DNA of 64,000 nt from Panagrolaimus kolymaensis (taxonomy: Eukaryota; Nematoda; Chromadorea; Rhabditida; Panagrolaimidae), in the NCBI GenBank assembly GCA_028622995.1, contig JAJQJQ010000004.1:3286001-3350000 (forward strand). Direction: 5' to 3'. Below, piece by piece: positions 25,919 through 37,513 of this stretch; positions within the stretch are counted from its first letter, which is position 1, and the number at the start of each line of letters is the position of its first letter. A program made the position numbers and the translations under genes. The notes under the pieces are model-generated. The model made no database searches. It saw nothing but the letters and a program-made list of their open reading frames with translations, and was not told where the DNA came from.

Positions 25919-27203
25919 ATGTCTGAACCTGATTGGAATTGGGGCGATACAAGTCAACAGAATCAACAAGGAAATTGGAATTATAATCAAAATTGGAATC
26001 AATCTCCTCAACAACCTTCAACTCCTCCAGAACCATGGGCAGCATCTTCTCAACAACAACCAGCAAATAACCAAAATTACTACAATCAATGGAGTACTCC
26101 AACATCGCCACAAACCAATCCTCCTCCGCCAGCATTTAACAATCCTCCAGCAAATGGTCCAGGAAATGCTTTTGGTGCTCCACCATCTTATAATGGTTTC
26201 AACTCTCAACAGTTTATGAGTGATCCAATGTTAAATGCTGCAACTCAATTTGGTACTCAATTTGCTGGACAACAGAAGGAGAAAATCACTCAATATATTT
26301 CATCATTCAATTTAAAGTACTATTTCGCTGTTGATACAAATTATGTTGGAAAAAAGATTGGTATTTTGCTGTTTCCATTTATACATCGTGATTGGGCAAC
26401 TCAATTTGGTGGTGATGGTAAACCTGTTCCTGCAAAGTTAGACATCAATGCTCCTGATTTATATGTTCCACTTATGGCATTTATAACATACGTGTTAATT
26501 TCTGGATTTGTTTTTGGTGTTCAACAAAGATTCACTCCTGAACAATTAGGAATGCAAACAACAAATGCCTTGTTTTTCTTGTTTCTAGAGAATATGATCA
26601 TTTTGGTTACCAAATATGTTCTTAACATTTCGCAATCGTTAAGTTTATGGCATACATTGGCTTTTACGGGATATAAATTTGTTGGGTATGTTTTTTTAAT
26701 GCACTTTATAATCATAATTAAACCATCTTCTTTTAGAATTGTCGTTTGCTTGGTCCTGTATCTTTTTGGTGGTACTATGGTTTATTATTGGTCTTTGGCA
26801 TATATGGTGATTGCAATTACAATTTTCCTTGTAAGTTTTTAAACTCCTTGTCTCTACCTGAACATTTATGCTTATTAGTTATGATCTTTTAACAACTTTG
26901 TCTTCATCTTTTTTAATCTTTCCTCAAATTTAGGCACGTTCTCTTAAAAGCTTTGTTCTCGATATGCAAGGTGGTTATAATCTTGATGAAGGTCGAAAAC
27001 GAAAAGTTTATCTGCTTCTTTCAATTGTGGTTACTCAAGCGCTGATTATGTACCTCCTGACCAGCAGTGTAACTTCTTACATGCATGATAACTATGACTT
27101 CGCTAAAATGGCGTTATCGAAAATGGGAATGAAAAGCAACCAAGTTCCATTAACTGCAGATGGTGATGTCGATTATGAAGCTCTTCTCAAAATGCCTAAA
27201 TAA
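25919..27203 (+). CDS. YIF1: YIF1-family Golgi/ER membrane trafficking protein
   Basis: Three exons, 25919-26685, 26737-26830, 26934-27203, 376 residues. YIF1 forms a complex with YIP1 in ER-Golgi membranes and helps vesicle budding and Rab recruitment. The N-terminal 100 residues are Gln/Asn/Pro/Trp-rich and cytosolic. Then come the family signatures KYYFAVDTNYVGKKIGILLF, HRDW, DLYVPLMAFITYV and LGMQTTNALF, followed by about five hydrophobic segments, and the motif YNLDEGRKRKVYLL before the last membrane span. Length is a little above the usual 290-310 because of the N-terminal tail. It starts the same-strand cluster reaching to 34.7 kb. Confidence 0.93.
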
Positions 27204-27571
27204 TCTTTTTGTGTTTACTTTCTTTTATCATATTTTTTTGAAAAAGTCATGTGCCTTTCTTGTCTAGAAACTAACCCAACATTTTTATTTTATTTTTTGT
27301 AAGTACATAATTTATTTTCTTTGTTTGTGTGATAATTTTTGAAGTTGTATTTCTTCTTTATGTTTATATTGAATACGTTCGTTGTAGTGCAAAAATCAGC
27401 AAAATAAAAAATTATCGAGTAGTTTTACAACGATTATCGCTTTCCAAAGCGAACATTGATCGCGGCGCAATTTTTTGTGATCAGCGTCTTATCGCTTTTT
27501 TGTACCTTTAGCTGACCTTTTTTTAAAGCTTAACATTTTCTTTAGAAACTTATTACTAATAATTATTAACC
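27204..27571. other. Spacer between YIF1 and AGPAT
   Basis: A 368-bp T-rich intercistronic stretch with no gene. A good 3' splice site (CATTTTCTTTAG) ends at 27545, 26 bases before the next ATG, consistent with trans-splicing of a downstream operon gene. Confidence 0.5.
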
Positions 27572-28548
27572 ATGACATGGGTGGATTGCTTCGATTCTCA
27601 TCCATACTTAACCATTTTTGTGATAATTTTGCTCCAACTTCCAATCGTCTATCAACTTTCTGTACCAGGAAAATATTTTATACGAATGACTTTATATTAT
27701 GTGACTGTAGTGGTAGCTGGAACCTTTGCTTCTTTTCCTTCAATACCTACTTATTTTCTAAATCGTGGTGGAGCTTGGGCGATGAAAACTTTTCAATTAT
27801 TTACTCTTTGGGTCGATGTCGAGGTCGAAGCTCGTGGTAAAGAAAAGCTGGAATGTGATGGTCAAATTGTAATTGTATCAAATCATCAAAGCTCGTTAGA
27901 TGTTATTCCACTGGCTGTATGTTGGCCTGATCGATGTACGGTAATGATGAAGAAATCTCTTCAATATGTTCCTGGTTTTAATATTTCTTCAACTTTATGC
28001 AACACCATTTTTGTTAATCGATTCAACCATGACAAGGCCCAAGACGCTTTGGAACAAGCTGCTGAAACTATGAGTAAAAAAAACTTGAAGCTATGGATTT
28101 TTCCTGAAGGTATGTATTTGCTTTCATAATTTTCAATCATTTTATCATATTTTTAGGTACTCGATCTCGTGATCAAAATATGCTTCCATTTAAAAAAGGT
28201 GCTTTTAATATTGCAATCAGAGCTCAAATTCCCGTTTTTCCTGTTGTTTTTTCGTCTTATTTACCATTTTACTCTAAAGATAAAATGTATTTTCATAATA
28301 ATGGGCAGGTCATAGCTGAGGTGCTTGATCCCATATCAACGAAAGGAGTAAGTTTTAGTTTTGTATGTTTTGTTTTAATCGTCAATTTTTAGATGACCAT
28401 CGATGAAGCACCTGCTCTTGCCGATCGTGTTAGATCTATTATGATGGAAACTTTTGAAAAGATTAGCAAAGAAGCAGAAGAAAAGCAAAAACTAATAAAT
28501 GAAAGATTTAACCATAAGATTGATGTGGCACACAAGAAATCAAACTGA
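27572..28548 (+). CDS. 1-acyl-sn-glycerol-3-phosphate acyltransferase (AGPAT/LPAAT)
   Basis: Three exons, 27572-28109, 28157-28347, 28393-28548, 294 residues. The enzyme acylates lysophosphatidic acid to phosphatidic acid in the ER membrane, an early step of phospholipid and triacylglycerol synthesis. The catalytic NHxxxxD motif is NHQSSLD at residues 104-110, the FPEGTRS substrate motif is at residues 177-183 (split by the first intron), and IPVFPVVFSSY matches the fourth conserved block. Two or three hydrophobic N-terminal segments precede the catalytic domain. The C-terminus is Lys/Glu-rich. Length is normal for the family. C. elegans acl-1/acl-2 are the obvious counterparts, but I cannot choose between them. 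Confidence 0.92.
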
Positions 28549-28708
28549 AGCTTACATTGGTCTTGTTCCTTAGAAGCTCCTGATTTATTACTTACATATA
28601 TGGGCGAGCATTTACGATTCTTTTATTTAGCAATGATTCGAAATTCTATATACTCACTGACTAGACTTGATATTTTGTATTGTATTGTATTTTGTACTTT
28701 GATTCTCA

Positions 28709-28714
28709 AATAAA
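28709..28714 (+). terminator. Poly(A) signal of the AGPAT gene
   Basis: AATAAA lies 161 bp after the AGPAT stop and 110 bp before the next start codon. Confidence 0.6.
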
Positions 28715-28823
28715 AAAATATGTGTTATTTAGGATTTTTTGTTTATAAAAGTTTGAACCTTTTCATATTTTCAACTTACTTTTACACATTTAGCTTGCTT
28801 TAAAAATACATAATATTTTAGTT

Positions 28824-30935
28824 ATGGGAAAGCGTAAAAAGCGTGTTTCTGTTGATGACGACGTTCACAATGAAGAAGAAGAAGTTGTTGTTGAACCTGA
28901 ACCTAAAAAGTCAAAAAAGAATAGGCGCAGCTTAGATGATGAAGAAAATGGATATGAAGAAAGAAATGGAAATGTTGCTGAAGATACTTCTGACCTTGAA
29001 CCTCAACAGCCGAAAAGAAAAAAGAAAAAGAAGATCACAAATGGGAATGAAAGTGATGAAGATCGAATCAGCGATATTGAAAACCATTACGTGAAAGCTA
29101 CCCGAGCTAAAGTTGATGGTAAGTTTTTTTTTTGTTATCATTCATCATTATTACACAATAATATTGTTTTTAGAGAATGACAAGCCCATTCCACTTAGTG
29201 GAAAATATGCTAAGCTTGATACCAAAGTTTTTAACATTCCAGAAGAAGAATGGGATAAAAAAGATCCATTGAATATGCCACCGATAGGAATTTTAAATGA
29301 GAGCAATGTACCTTTTCATCATGCTTATCCGTATCCATTACTAAAACATCATGCTCGGCGGCTTCTTGCTCATGGAATAATTATCAAGACATCACCATTT
29401 TCACCAAGCGAAGATGAACAATTGATTAAAAATTGGAGAAGATTTGCAAAGAAGTTCACTGTCGAATTTGAAGATGCTCCTTTGTACTGTGGCTGGGCTA
29501 AACATCTTGATGAACGTCATATGGCAATAAACAAGTTTCATAAAGATAGAAATTTTTACCCTTACATGTGCCGTGGATTACTTGATCGATGTGCAATTCA
29601 AGTTTATCGAAGATGTTACAGAATTTTTGATCCAAAATATGATGGTGAATTTCAGAGAACTATGTAAGTTCTTTATTTAGCTTTAAATGAAACTCATGTT
29701 GGTTTTTTATTTTTAGTGAAAAAGATTGGACGGCTGAAGATGAACAAGAGCTACGAAGACTTCATGCTCTCGAAGGCAATGCTTGGCAAAAAATTGCCGT
29801 AAAACTACAAAGAAATCGCTTTCAAGTTCAAATGTTTTACGAAAGAGTGCTTATGGGAAAAAAAGGTCAACATGATACAATTTATAAGAACACTAAAGTT
29901 TTGTATATCAAAGATGATAAATGCCGAACGTTAGTATATGGTAAAAATATTTCTAAATTTAACTTTCTCTTTTAAATTTGATTTATATTTCAGAATATGC
30001 AAAAGAATTTCTACCGGGTCATCCTGTTCAACTTGTTATCAATGGAATTGGCGAAAGAGAAGATCGAAACATAAATTGGTATCGACTTTGTGAAAACCAT
30101 CCCGCTCTTACAATTGAAAGATGTGCGGAAGAATGGTATGAGTGTTTTTTATTTGATTTAGTTTGGTGTATATGTAATAATAAGTTTTAGGACCAGAATC
30201 AAAGCTCAACTTCGTGCTGCTTACAATCGAGCAAATGATTCATCTGTATCTTTTATTGAAGTTGAACAATCTGTTTTCGAAGATTATCGGAAAAAGCTGC
30301 CTAGACTTAGACCTACTATTGTTGCAAAATCTTTTAAAATTTTGGTCGAATTAGCAGAAGAAACTCAACGACGACTAGCAGAAGAAGATCGAACTTTAGA
30401 ACTTTATGATATTGATACCTTTGAACTTACAAGACGACTTCAAGATGCTGATATTACCTTTCGAACATCATACACTGTTGGCTCTCACATACTTCGTACT
30501 GCTAATAAAATCCTCAATAAGCTTCGACTTCATGGTTTTTTACAAGTGCTTCCATATGATTTTACAACCGTTGATCTCATCAAAATGTTAGCTTACTTTA
30601 TGAAAAAAAGTTACAAACGAATCCGTTTGACAAAAATTGATTGTCATCAATTTATTCATCGATATTTACGTCGTAAAGGAATCAAACCAAATGCTAAATA
30701 TATTGTTCTTAGTAAGAAAGAATTACAAGCAATTCAAGATCTTCCCGATACTGATGTTGAAGATTCAAGTGATGTAGATGATGATGATGATCGAAATGAA
30801 GAGAATGCTGGTAAAGATGGAGAAGAATCTGATAATGAAGATGGCAATGAAATTACTAAAGAAACTGAAGCAAGGGATGATGGAACAAATGACAAAGAAG
30901 AGGAATCAGAAGACGAAGAAGAAAGCGATGAATGA
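28824..30935 (+). CDS. Myb/SANT-type nuclear protein resembling TTF1/Reb1 rDNA terminator-binding factors
   Basis: Five exons, 28824-29118, 29174-29663, 29717-29940, 29994-30135, 30191-30935, 631 residues. The N-terminus has nuclear-localisation-like Lys/Arg clusters (GKRKKR, PKRKKKKK) between acidic stretches. A Myb-like repeat starts at about residue 263 (KDWTAEDEQELRRLHALEG ... WQKIAVKLQRN), preceded by SPFSPSEDEQLIKNWRRF and followed by a further Trp-containing unit (INWYRLCENHPALTIERCAEEW). The tail is very acidic (DDDDD, EEESEDEEESDE). This layout (acidic/basic N-terminus, tandem Myb-like units) is that of RNA polymerase I terminator-binding proteins of the TTF1/Reb1 group; the assignment to that group is inference. 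The ATG follows a TATTTTAG acceptor by two bases. Confidence 0.75.
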
Positions 30936-31156
30936 ATCTTCTCATGCCATTAAAAATGTTTTTTTTTACTTTTAGTATTTTCACATTTATGTTTGTTATT
31001 ACTTTTGTTGAGTTTATTGTTTGTTGAGTTTAATAAAATTATATTATCATTTTTTTGTTGTTGCTAAAACATTGTTATCTAAAGTTGCATTTGCTTTAAT
31101 TATTTTTCTCATAAATTTTTGTATTCATCAACATCATTATTTTCATTATTACAGTA

Positions 31157-33336
31157 ATGACGTCGTCGTGTGGAAGTGATTCTCCATTAGTTTTGTATGG
31201 AACTGAAACAGGAACAGCACGGGATTGTGCTGAAAACCTTGTTGAAACTCTTCGACTTTGTAATCTTCATCCAAGGCTGTTTTCATTTGATGATTTTGTT
31301 TTTGAAGATTTGAATCAAGAACGAGTGATCCTTTTTGTTATAGCAACTTCTGGACAAGGTCAAAATCCAGGAAATATGAGAAAAGGATGGAGAAAAATGC
31401 TTTCAAAATCATTAACAAATAACTTCTTTTCACAAGTGAGTTAGCGTTTGTGTACAAAATGTAAACATGACATTAATTTTTAGACTCATTTTGCGATAGC
31501 TGCTTTAGGTGATTCATCGTATGTTGAATATAATTTTGCTGGTAAAAAACTTTATCGAAGGATATTATCTCTGGGTGGAAAAGAAATTATTAAACTTGCA
31601 CTTTGTGATGATCAACATCCAAATGGAATGGATGAAGGATTTGAAAATTTTAAAAAGGATTTGATTGCAGAATTATGTCAAATGAAAGATATTTATTATC
31701 CTGTAAGTTATTTAGCCTTTATGTTTATTAATAAATTCACCGTTTACCTAAATTCTTTAGAGTATGGAACCGATTGATGAAGATAAACAACTGCCACCAA
31801 AATATGTTTTAAGATTTCTCGATGGAATAAATGAAAATGAAGGCATTGAAATTAAAAACGAAGAAAATAAAGTTGTTTCTGGAAGTGAAAGGAATTTCGA
31901 GAAAATGAGAGTGATAAAGAATGAAAGAGTTACTCATGTTGATCATTTTCAAGTAAGTTCTTGGACATCAAATCTTTGCTAAACTAAATTTTTTGAAAAG
32001 CTTTCATCTTGTTGGCGTGATGCTCTGTGTACTCATTTGTTACGATAGCTTCTCTTGTCTAATTTTTTGTGAATTTTAGGATACCAGATTAATCACATTT
32101 GAAGATTTCACTGAAGATTACAATCCAGGCGATGTTGCTCAAGTTCAACCAGAAAATTATGATGACGTTATTCAAATGGCTTTTGAAGCTATTGGTATCG
32201 ATGATGAAGTTCTTGATAAACAATTTCATCCTGAAAAATCTGATCCTTATGTTTTACTTCCGCCAAAACATATTCTTACTTGTATGATTTTAATTATTGA
32301 TGAATGAATCACGTGACAATGATATTTTTTAGATCCAACAACACTAAGGCAATGCTTCAAAAAATTATTTGATATTAATTCCATTCCAACACGCTCCTTT
32401 TTTCAGTCACTTGCGAAAATTTCTTCAAATGAAATGGAAAAAGAAAGGCTCAAAGAATTGGCTGATTATAACTCTGTGGTAATTTTTTGTTTCAAAGATT
32501 ATGGTATTATTAATGGAATTTTTAGGATGATTTCATTGATTATGTTCGACTTCCTCGACGTTCCATTGCTGAAGTACTTCGTGATTTTCCATCAACATCT
32601 CGTCAAATTCCAATTGAACGACTTTTTGATATTTTTCCATACATTCGACCTCGCTCCTTCAGTATTGCTTCAAGTCGAGTTGTGCATCCTGAATCTCTTC
32701 AAATTTTGGTGGCTCGAGTTGAATATTCGCGTAAAAATATGAGAAGTAAAAGAATTGGACTTTGCAGCAATTTTCTTGCAAAATTAACTGAAGGTGATGA
32801 AGTATCAATTAGAATTCAAGAAGGCACTATGGATTTCAATAAATCAGAAATGACTCGAATTTGTATTGCCACTGGAACTGGTGTTGCTCCATTTCGATCT
32901 CTCATCTCTGAAGCTCATGTCAAACAAGATCCTCATCCAATTGTGCTTTTCTTTGGTTGTCGAGGAAAAACAAAAGATTTTTATTTTAGTGAAGAATGGT
33001 CTAAATTTGCAAATTGTATTGTTCAATCAGCTTTTAGTCGAGATCAAGAAAAGAAAGTTTATGTTCATCATGTATTGCAAGATAATGTTCAATTACTTGG
33101 TCGTTTAATCAAACAAAATAAAGGTTTGCATTTTTGCTCTTTTGTTTTCAACGTGCTTTAAACTTTAACTCTTTTTAGTTGCCTTTTATGTTGCCGGAAG
33201 TGCAGGTCAAATGCCAAAGGATGTTAGAGCTGCTCTAAAATCAATTATTGAAGCATCAGGAATTGCAGAAGATGGAAAACAATTTGTATCGGAAATGGAG
33301 CTAAAGAGATTGCTTCAATTTGAAACATGGTTTTGA
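31157..33336 (+). CDS. NDOR1: NADPH-dependent diflavin oxidoreductase (NDOR1/Tah18 type)
   Basis: Seven exons: 31157-31435, 31484-31702, 31761-31952, 32080-32281, 32333-32478, 32526-33123, 33179-33336; 597 residues, the normal family length. It passes electrons from NADPH through FAD and FMN, in other organisms to the Fe-S assembly protein CIAPIN1/Dre2. Seen: flavodoxin-like FMN domain (YGTETGTARDCAE, ATSGQGQNPGNM, AALGDSSYVEYNFAGKKL), FAD-binding RPRSFSIASS, NADPH-binding GTGVAPFRS and FFGCRGKTKDFYF, VAFYVAGSAGQMPKDV, and a C-terminus FETWF like the family's FQTETW ending. The last feature and the length favour NDOR1 over cytochrome P450 reductase or methionine synthase reductase. C. elegans fre-1 is the likely counterpart. 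The ATG follows an ATTATTACAG acceptor by two bases. Confidence 0.93.
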
Positions 33337-33920
33337 ATTACAGAGTCAAAAAGAAAAGAAAAGTCAATAACGCTTGAAAGGATCCAATATGAACGACGAG
33401 CTTTTATTTGCTTCTTTCATCCACCACCAGCGACGATGACAACAAGAAAGCCAATGTACTTTTCCTCTCTTCTTCTTCCTTCCATCATTCATTCACATCA
33501 GCTGGTTCGTCGCATGTCTTTTCATTCTCTTCAAGACATGTCGTTGCTGCTTTTCTCGAATTCAATCTTCAAATAAAAATTTTTTATGTGGTTTTTTTTC
33601 TTACTTTGTTGTTGGTTGTTTATTTTTATAATATCTACGTTTAAATATTAGATCTTTTAATTTTTTAAGGAAATAAACAATTTTCTTCCAAATTTTTTTT
33701 TGTGTCACGGTTGATCAATGAAACATTGCATAAAAAATGTCAAAAGGAGTACTTTTATTTGTCACGTGCATGTTCATGTTCACCATCGTCGCCTGACATA
33801 GCATTTGACAATGTTGTGTCGGGTGATGATTATCCCACCAATTCGCATTGCATATAATATTATTTTATTTTATTCTAACATGCCAATATCTTATTATTAC
33901 AGAGCCATTAACCTTCTTCA
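33337..33920. other. Spacer between NDOR1 and GET1
   Basis: A 584-bp region with no coding gene. It contains the hairpin at 33785-33830 and ends with a splice-acceptor-like TTATTATTACAG finishing at 33902, 18 bases before the GET1 ATG. Confidence 0.5.
33785..33830 (+). ncRNA. Candidate RNA hairpin (21-bp stem, 4-nt loop)
   Basis: Bases 33785-33805 pair with 33810-33830 without a gap around the loop TGAC. Sixteen pairs are Watson-Crick and five are G.U if the plus strand is transcribed; on the other strand the five would be A.C mismatches. This favours a folded plus-strand RNA. It is too short for a typical pre-miRNA, and the function is unknown. Confidence 0.4.
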
Positions 33921-34742
33921 ATGGCTGAAACAATATTAACGAAAGATGGAGGAACGTTTTTAACACCTGAAGTAATCAATGGCATTTATATTTGTGGTAT
34001 ACTTTTTCTTAAACTTGCTGCAACTGTTCTTGGTGTAGCTGCTTTTGGAATATCTGCTCGAATGATTGATTTTGATGTTAACAAGGTTAGTTCATTTTTT
34101 GCAATATTTTTGAAAGCTTTTTTACTTTTTTATCTTTCAGGTTATTTCTGTATTTTATCGAAAAACTGAAGCAGAAAAGAAACTTGAAGAAATAGAAAAT
34201 GAACTGAATACCCTTAAAACCGAGCTACATTCAATGTCAGAAATGGATGAATTTGCAAAGTATCATCGAAAGCGACGAATTATGGTCAAACTTCAAGATG
34301 AATTTGATGCACTATGTAAGAATTTTTGGATGTTCATCTTTGGAAAAACTCTAATTTTCATGTTTTAGCAAAGAAAGAAAATCAAGGCAAAATGTACAAA
34401 TATGTTCAAGTGAATATTTTAAGCCGAATTATAATTGCCATTTTTGCTTTCATATTCTCGTTTGTCTCCCGTGATATTATCGTTGCTAAAATTGATGATC
34501 GAATCTTTTGGCCTTTCAACTTTCTTTTGACGCTGCCTTGGATTTTTACTGAAAGTGATCAAGGAGGTAAGCTTTCATTCATTAGCGTGCTTCAAATAAT
34601 TGTATCATTTTTAGAAACTCCTGTTACACTTTTCAACTTTTTGATAATTTTATCTATTTTCAATCGAGCATATTTGAGCCAAAAAGAAAAGAAAGCTATC
34701 TTCAAACAACAATATCCAACCTTCTTCAAGAAAGTAAAATGA
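33921..34742 (+). CDS. GET1: GET1/WRB-family tail-anchored protein insertion receptor subunit
   Basis: Four exons, 33921-34085, 34141-34315, 34369-34566, 34615-34742, 221 residues. GET1/WRB sits in the ER membrane and, with CAMLG/GET2, takes tail-anchored proteins from GET3. The layout is right: a first membrane span (IYICGILFLKLAATVLGVAAF), a charged cytosolic coiled coil (TEAEKKLEEIENELNTLKTE followed by MSEMDEFAKYHRKRR, matching the family's MDEFAKYARLERK signature), then further spans (IIIAIFAFIFSFV, FNFLLTLPWIF, LFNFLIILSIF). The C-terminus is Lys-rich. The coiled-coil signature makes the identification fairly secure; the membrane segments are divergent. Confidence 0.85.
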
Positions 34743-35455
34743 TTTATCTGCATTTGGTTCCTTTTTTTACGGGTACTTTATTTATGTTTACGGTAAAACT
34801 TAATATGTTTTTGTTTAATTTCTGTTGATTTTGATTATACATACTGTTAAATTTAATTGTAATGAAAAAGATTCATATGTTTGTATTTTTATGTGTAATT
34901 TATTCTATGATAAGAGTGACAAGTGCTCGGTCGTGCTTGTTTGAAGCCGATTACCTTTTTTATATCAAAGTTTTGAACACGGGGTTTGTATGCTTTCCTT
35001 TATTTTGTTTCTTTTAACAATAGCAATAGCAAAAAAGGCGCGCAAAATATTATTTATGATATATGCCCTCTAGCGTTTAGGACCAATATTACCCCGTAGG
35101 TCTAAGAAGAAGAAAAATATTAACAATTCCTCCAAGTTCTTTTCCTCTTTCATTTTTCTTTCCTGTGCAGCTGCAGTTGTTGTTGATTGGTCAACTGACG
35201 TACGCACGTGCGCGTGTGTCTCTGGAACGGTTTTTTTCTCTCTTCATATTTATTTTTTTATTTCATTCAGCTGTTTATTTCAAGCCCTCCTCTTATTTCC
35301 TTGCAACTTTTCTTGATCACTCACTTCACTTTCATTTCTTTATTTGGTCTTGCACCTCATAGTATTAGAAAAGTTATTTATTGAATTAATATTTGTAATT
35401 GTCATCAAAAAATTTTTCGGGTTAGCTTATTCATCATTGCTTTCAATCATTTAAA
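34743..35455. other. Intergenic region between GET1 and ATG-18
   Basis: Holds the GET1 3' UTR and the probable promoter of the ATG-18 gene. No gene is visible. A C/T-rich stretch near 35125-35160 and a GC-richer patch near 35200-35230 stand out from the AT-rich background. Confidence 0.5.
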
Positions 35456-37513
35456 ATGCTATCTCAAATAACAACTGAAAATGCCAAAGTTGTGGTGGAT
35501 CAACTATCTGGAGCAGGTTCACTTTTTTGGCAAGCTGCTAGTTCATATGCTGGTAGTTTTTTACCTCCAACAATAACTCCCTCTTTACAAAATAAGCTAC
35601 CTTATGGTAAGTTATTATGAAATCCATATAGTCTTCTTCTTTCTTTTTTGCTTGCTTTGTTTAGGGTAGTGGTTGATAAGAAATATAAAGGAAAGCACAA
35701 ACCACAAATTAAACCTTTCTTCATTTCTTAAAAAAACCTTTTAAAATCGCGATTTAATTTTATAGATACAATGGAAAATTCAACTCATAAAGAAATTTAC
35801 TATGTTAATTTTAATCAAGATGCCAGTTCATTAGCTGTATGCCATGAAGGTGGCTACCATTTATATAATATGGGAAGCATTGAACATACTAATGGGTCTG
35901 GTCTTGAACCCGCTCATCAAAGTAATCAACCTGAAAAAACTGCCATTGTTGAGCGTTTATTTCAATCCAGCCTTATTACCCTTGTATCCCTCAATCATTC
36001 AAGAAAGCTTCAAGTCTTTCATTTTCAAAAAGGAACTGAAATTTGTTCTCATTCTTATACGAGTGCGATTAAAGCAGTTCGAATGAATCGTAAGCGGGTT
36101 GTTGTATGCCTTGAAGAATCTGTACATGTTCATAATATTCGAGATATGAGAGTAAGCCTTTCCTATTTTTAGTGGACTCATAATAAAAAAATATTTTTTT
36201 AAGCTTATGCATATGATTCGTGATACTCCCACAAATCGTGAAGGACTTATTGATCTCTGTTCAAGCGATAACTCATGTTATCTTGCTTATCCTGGTTCAG
36301 CTACTCATGGACATGTTAATATTTTTGATGCAGATCCTCTCGTTGCAACATGTACCATTGCAGCTCACGATGCTCCATTAGCTGCTATTCGATTTAATGC
36401 AGATGGAAATAAACTTGCAACAGCATCCGTGAAAGGAACGGTTATTCGAATCTTTGCTATTCCAAGTGGTGAAAGACTCTTTGAATTTACTCGTGGAATG
36501 AAACGATGCGTTTCAATTCATTCTCTTGCATTTAGTGCAGATTCAAAATATCTTTGTTCTTCAAGTAACACCGAAACCGTTCATATTTTCTCCCTAGCTC
36601 GCGCAGAAGAACAAAAGCAACAATCTCAAGCAGCTCGAGCTGAAGAAACTGATCAAAGCCTTACTTCTTGGGTAAACTATTTTAGTCAACAAGCATCAAA
36701 TTATCTACCTCAACAAATGAATGAACTAATGCTTCGTGAAAAATCTTATGCTACTGCACGACTTCCAATTGTTGGAACGAAAACATGTTGCGCAATGCCA
36801 CGAATTGCAAATCGTGATTATCTTGCTGTTGCAAGTACAGATGGATATTTATTTTGTTATTCATTACCCCAAGAACCTGGAGAATGTACCCTTGCTCGTC
36901 AATATCGTGTTGGACCTCTTGCTGAAGAAAAGGACGATGGTACAGGAGATGATATTCGTATAAAACCAACTCCTTCACAGCCCATTTATCCTTCAATCCC
37001 TCATAATCATGTAAGCTTAATCTTTAGTTTTATGACATGGTAAATGAATGATTTTTTTAGAATGATGATATGGCTCCCGTTGGATTAGGTACAAGCCCAA
37101 AAAATACTCCACCAATGCATATCACTCCTTCACCACCATTAAATGCTTCACCTCTTTCATCTTCTCCAATTGTTGGTTCACCAATTAAACCACGCAAAAA
37201 AACTATTTCTCAATCATCCAATAGTGCTGCAATGCCAATTGCCAGTACTTCACCTGCTTCAATTGCTGTAAGCAGTAGCCCAATAAAACCATCTCATTTA
37301 GCAACAAGTAAACAAGCACAAGCGCAACAACCAAAAGGAAAAAGTGCAATTCGTAGAATTTCATCTCATAGTTCAAGCAGTGAAAGCAGTAGCGAATCCA
37401 TTAGCCGTCGATCCACTGGTTCAAGTGATGGAGGAGAAAAAAATGATAAAAAGGAAACAACTTTAGATTTTAACAATCCAGATGATTTTCCACCATTGGA
37501 TAATTTCGATTAA
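35456..37513 (+). CDS. atg-18: WIPI1/2-type beta-propeller autophagy protein (ATG-18)
   Basis: Four exons, 35456-35606, 35766-36151, 36204-37010, 37061-37513, 598 residues. WIPI/ATG18 proteins bind PI3P on forming autophagosomes and recruit lipidation and lipid-transfer machinery. Strong family blocks: VNFNQDASSLAVCHEGGYHL, RVVVCLEESVHVHNIRDMR, CYLAYPGSATHG, AHDAPLAAIRFNADG, KLATASVKGTVIRIFAIPSG, CVSIHSLAFSADSKYLCSSS. These match WIPI1/2 rather than WIPI3/4. The phosphoinositide-binding FRRG motif reads FTRG at residues 274-277 (Thr codon ACT at 36489-36491). The C-terminal 150 residues are Ser/Pro-rich and disordered. An N-terminal extension of about 50 residues precedes the first blade. Confidence 0.92.
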
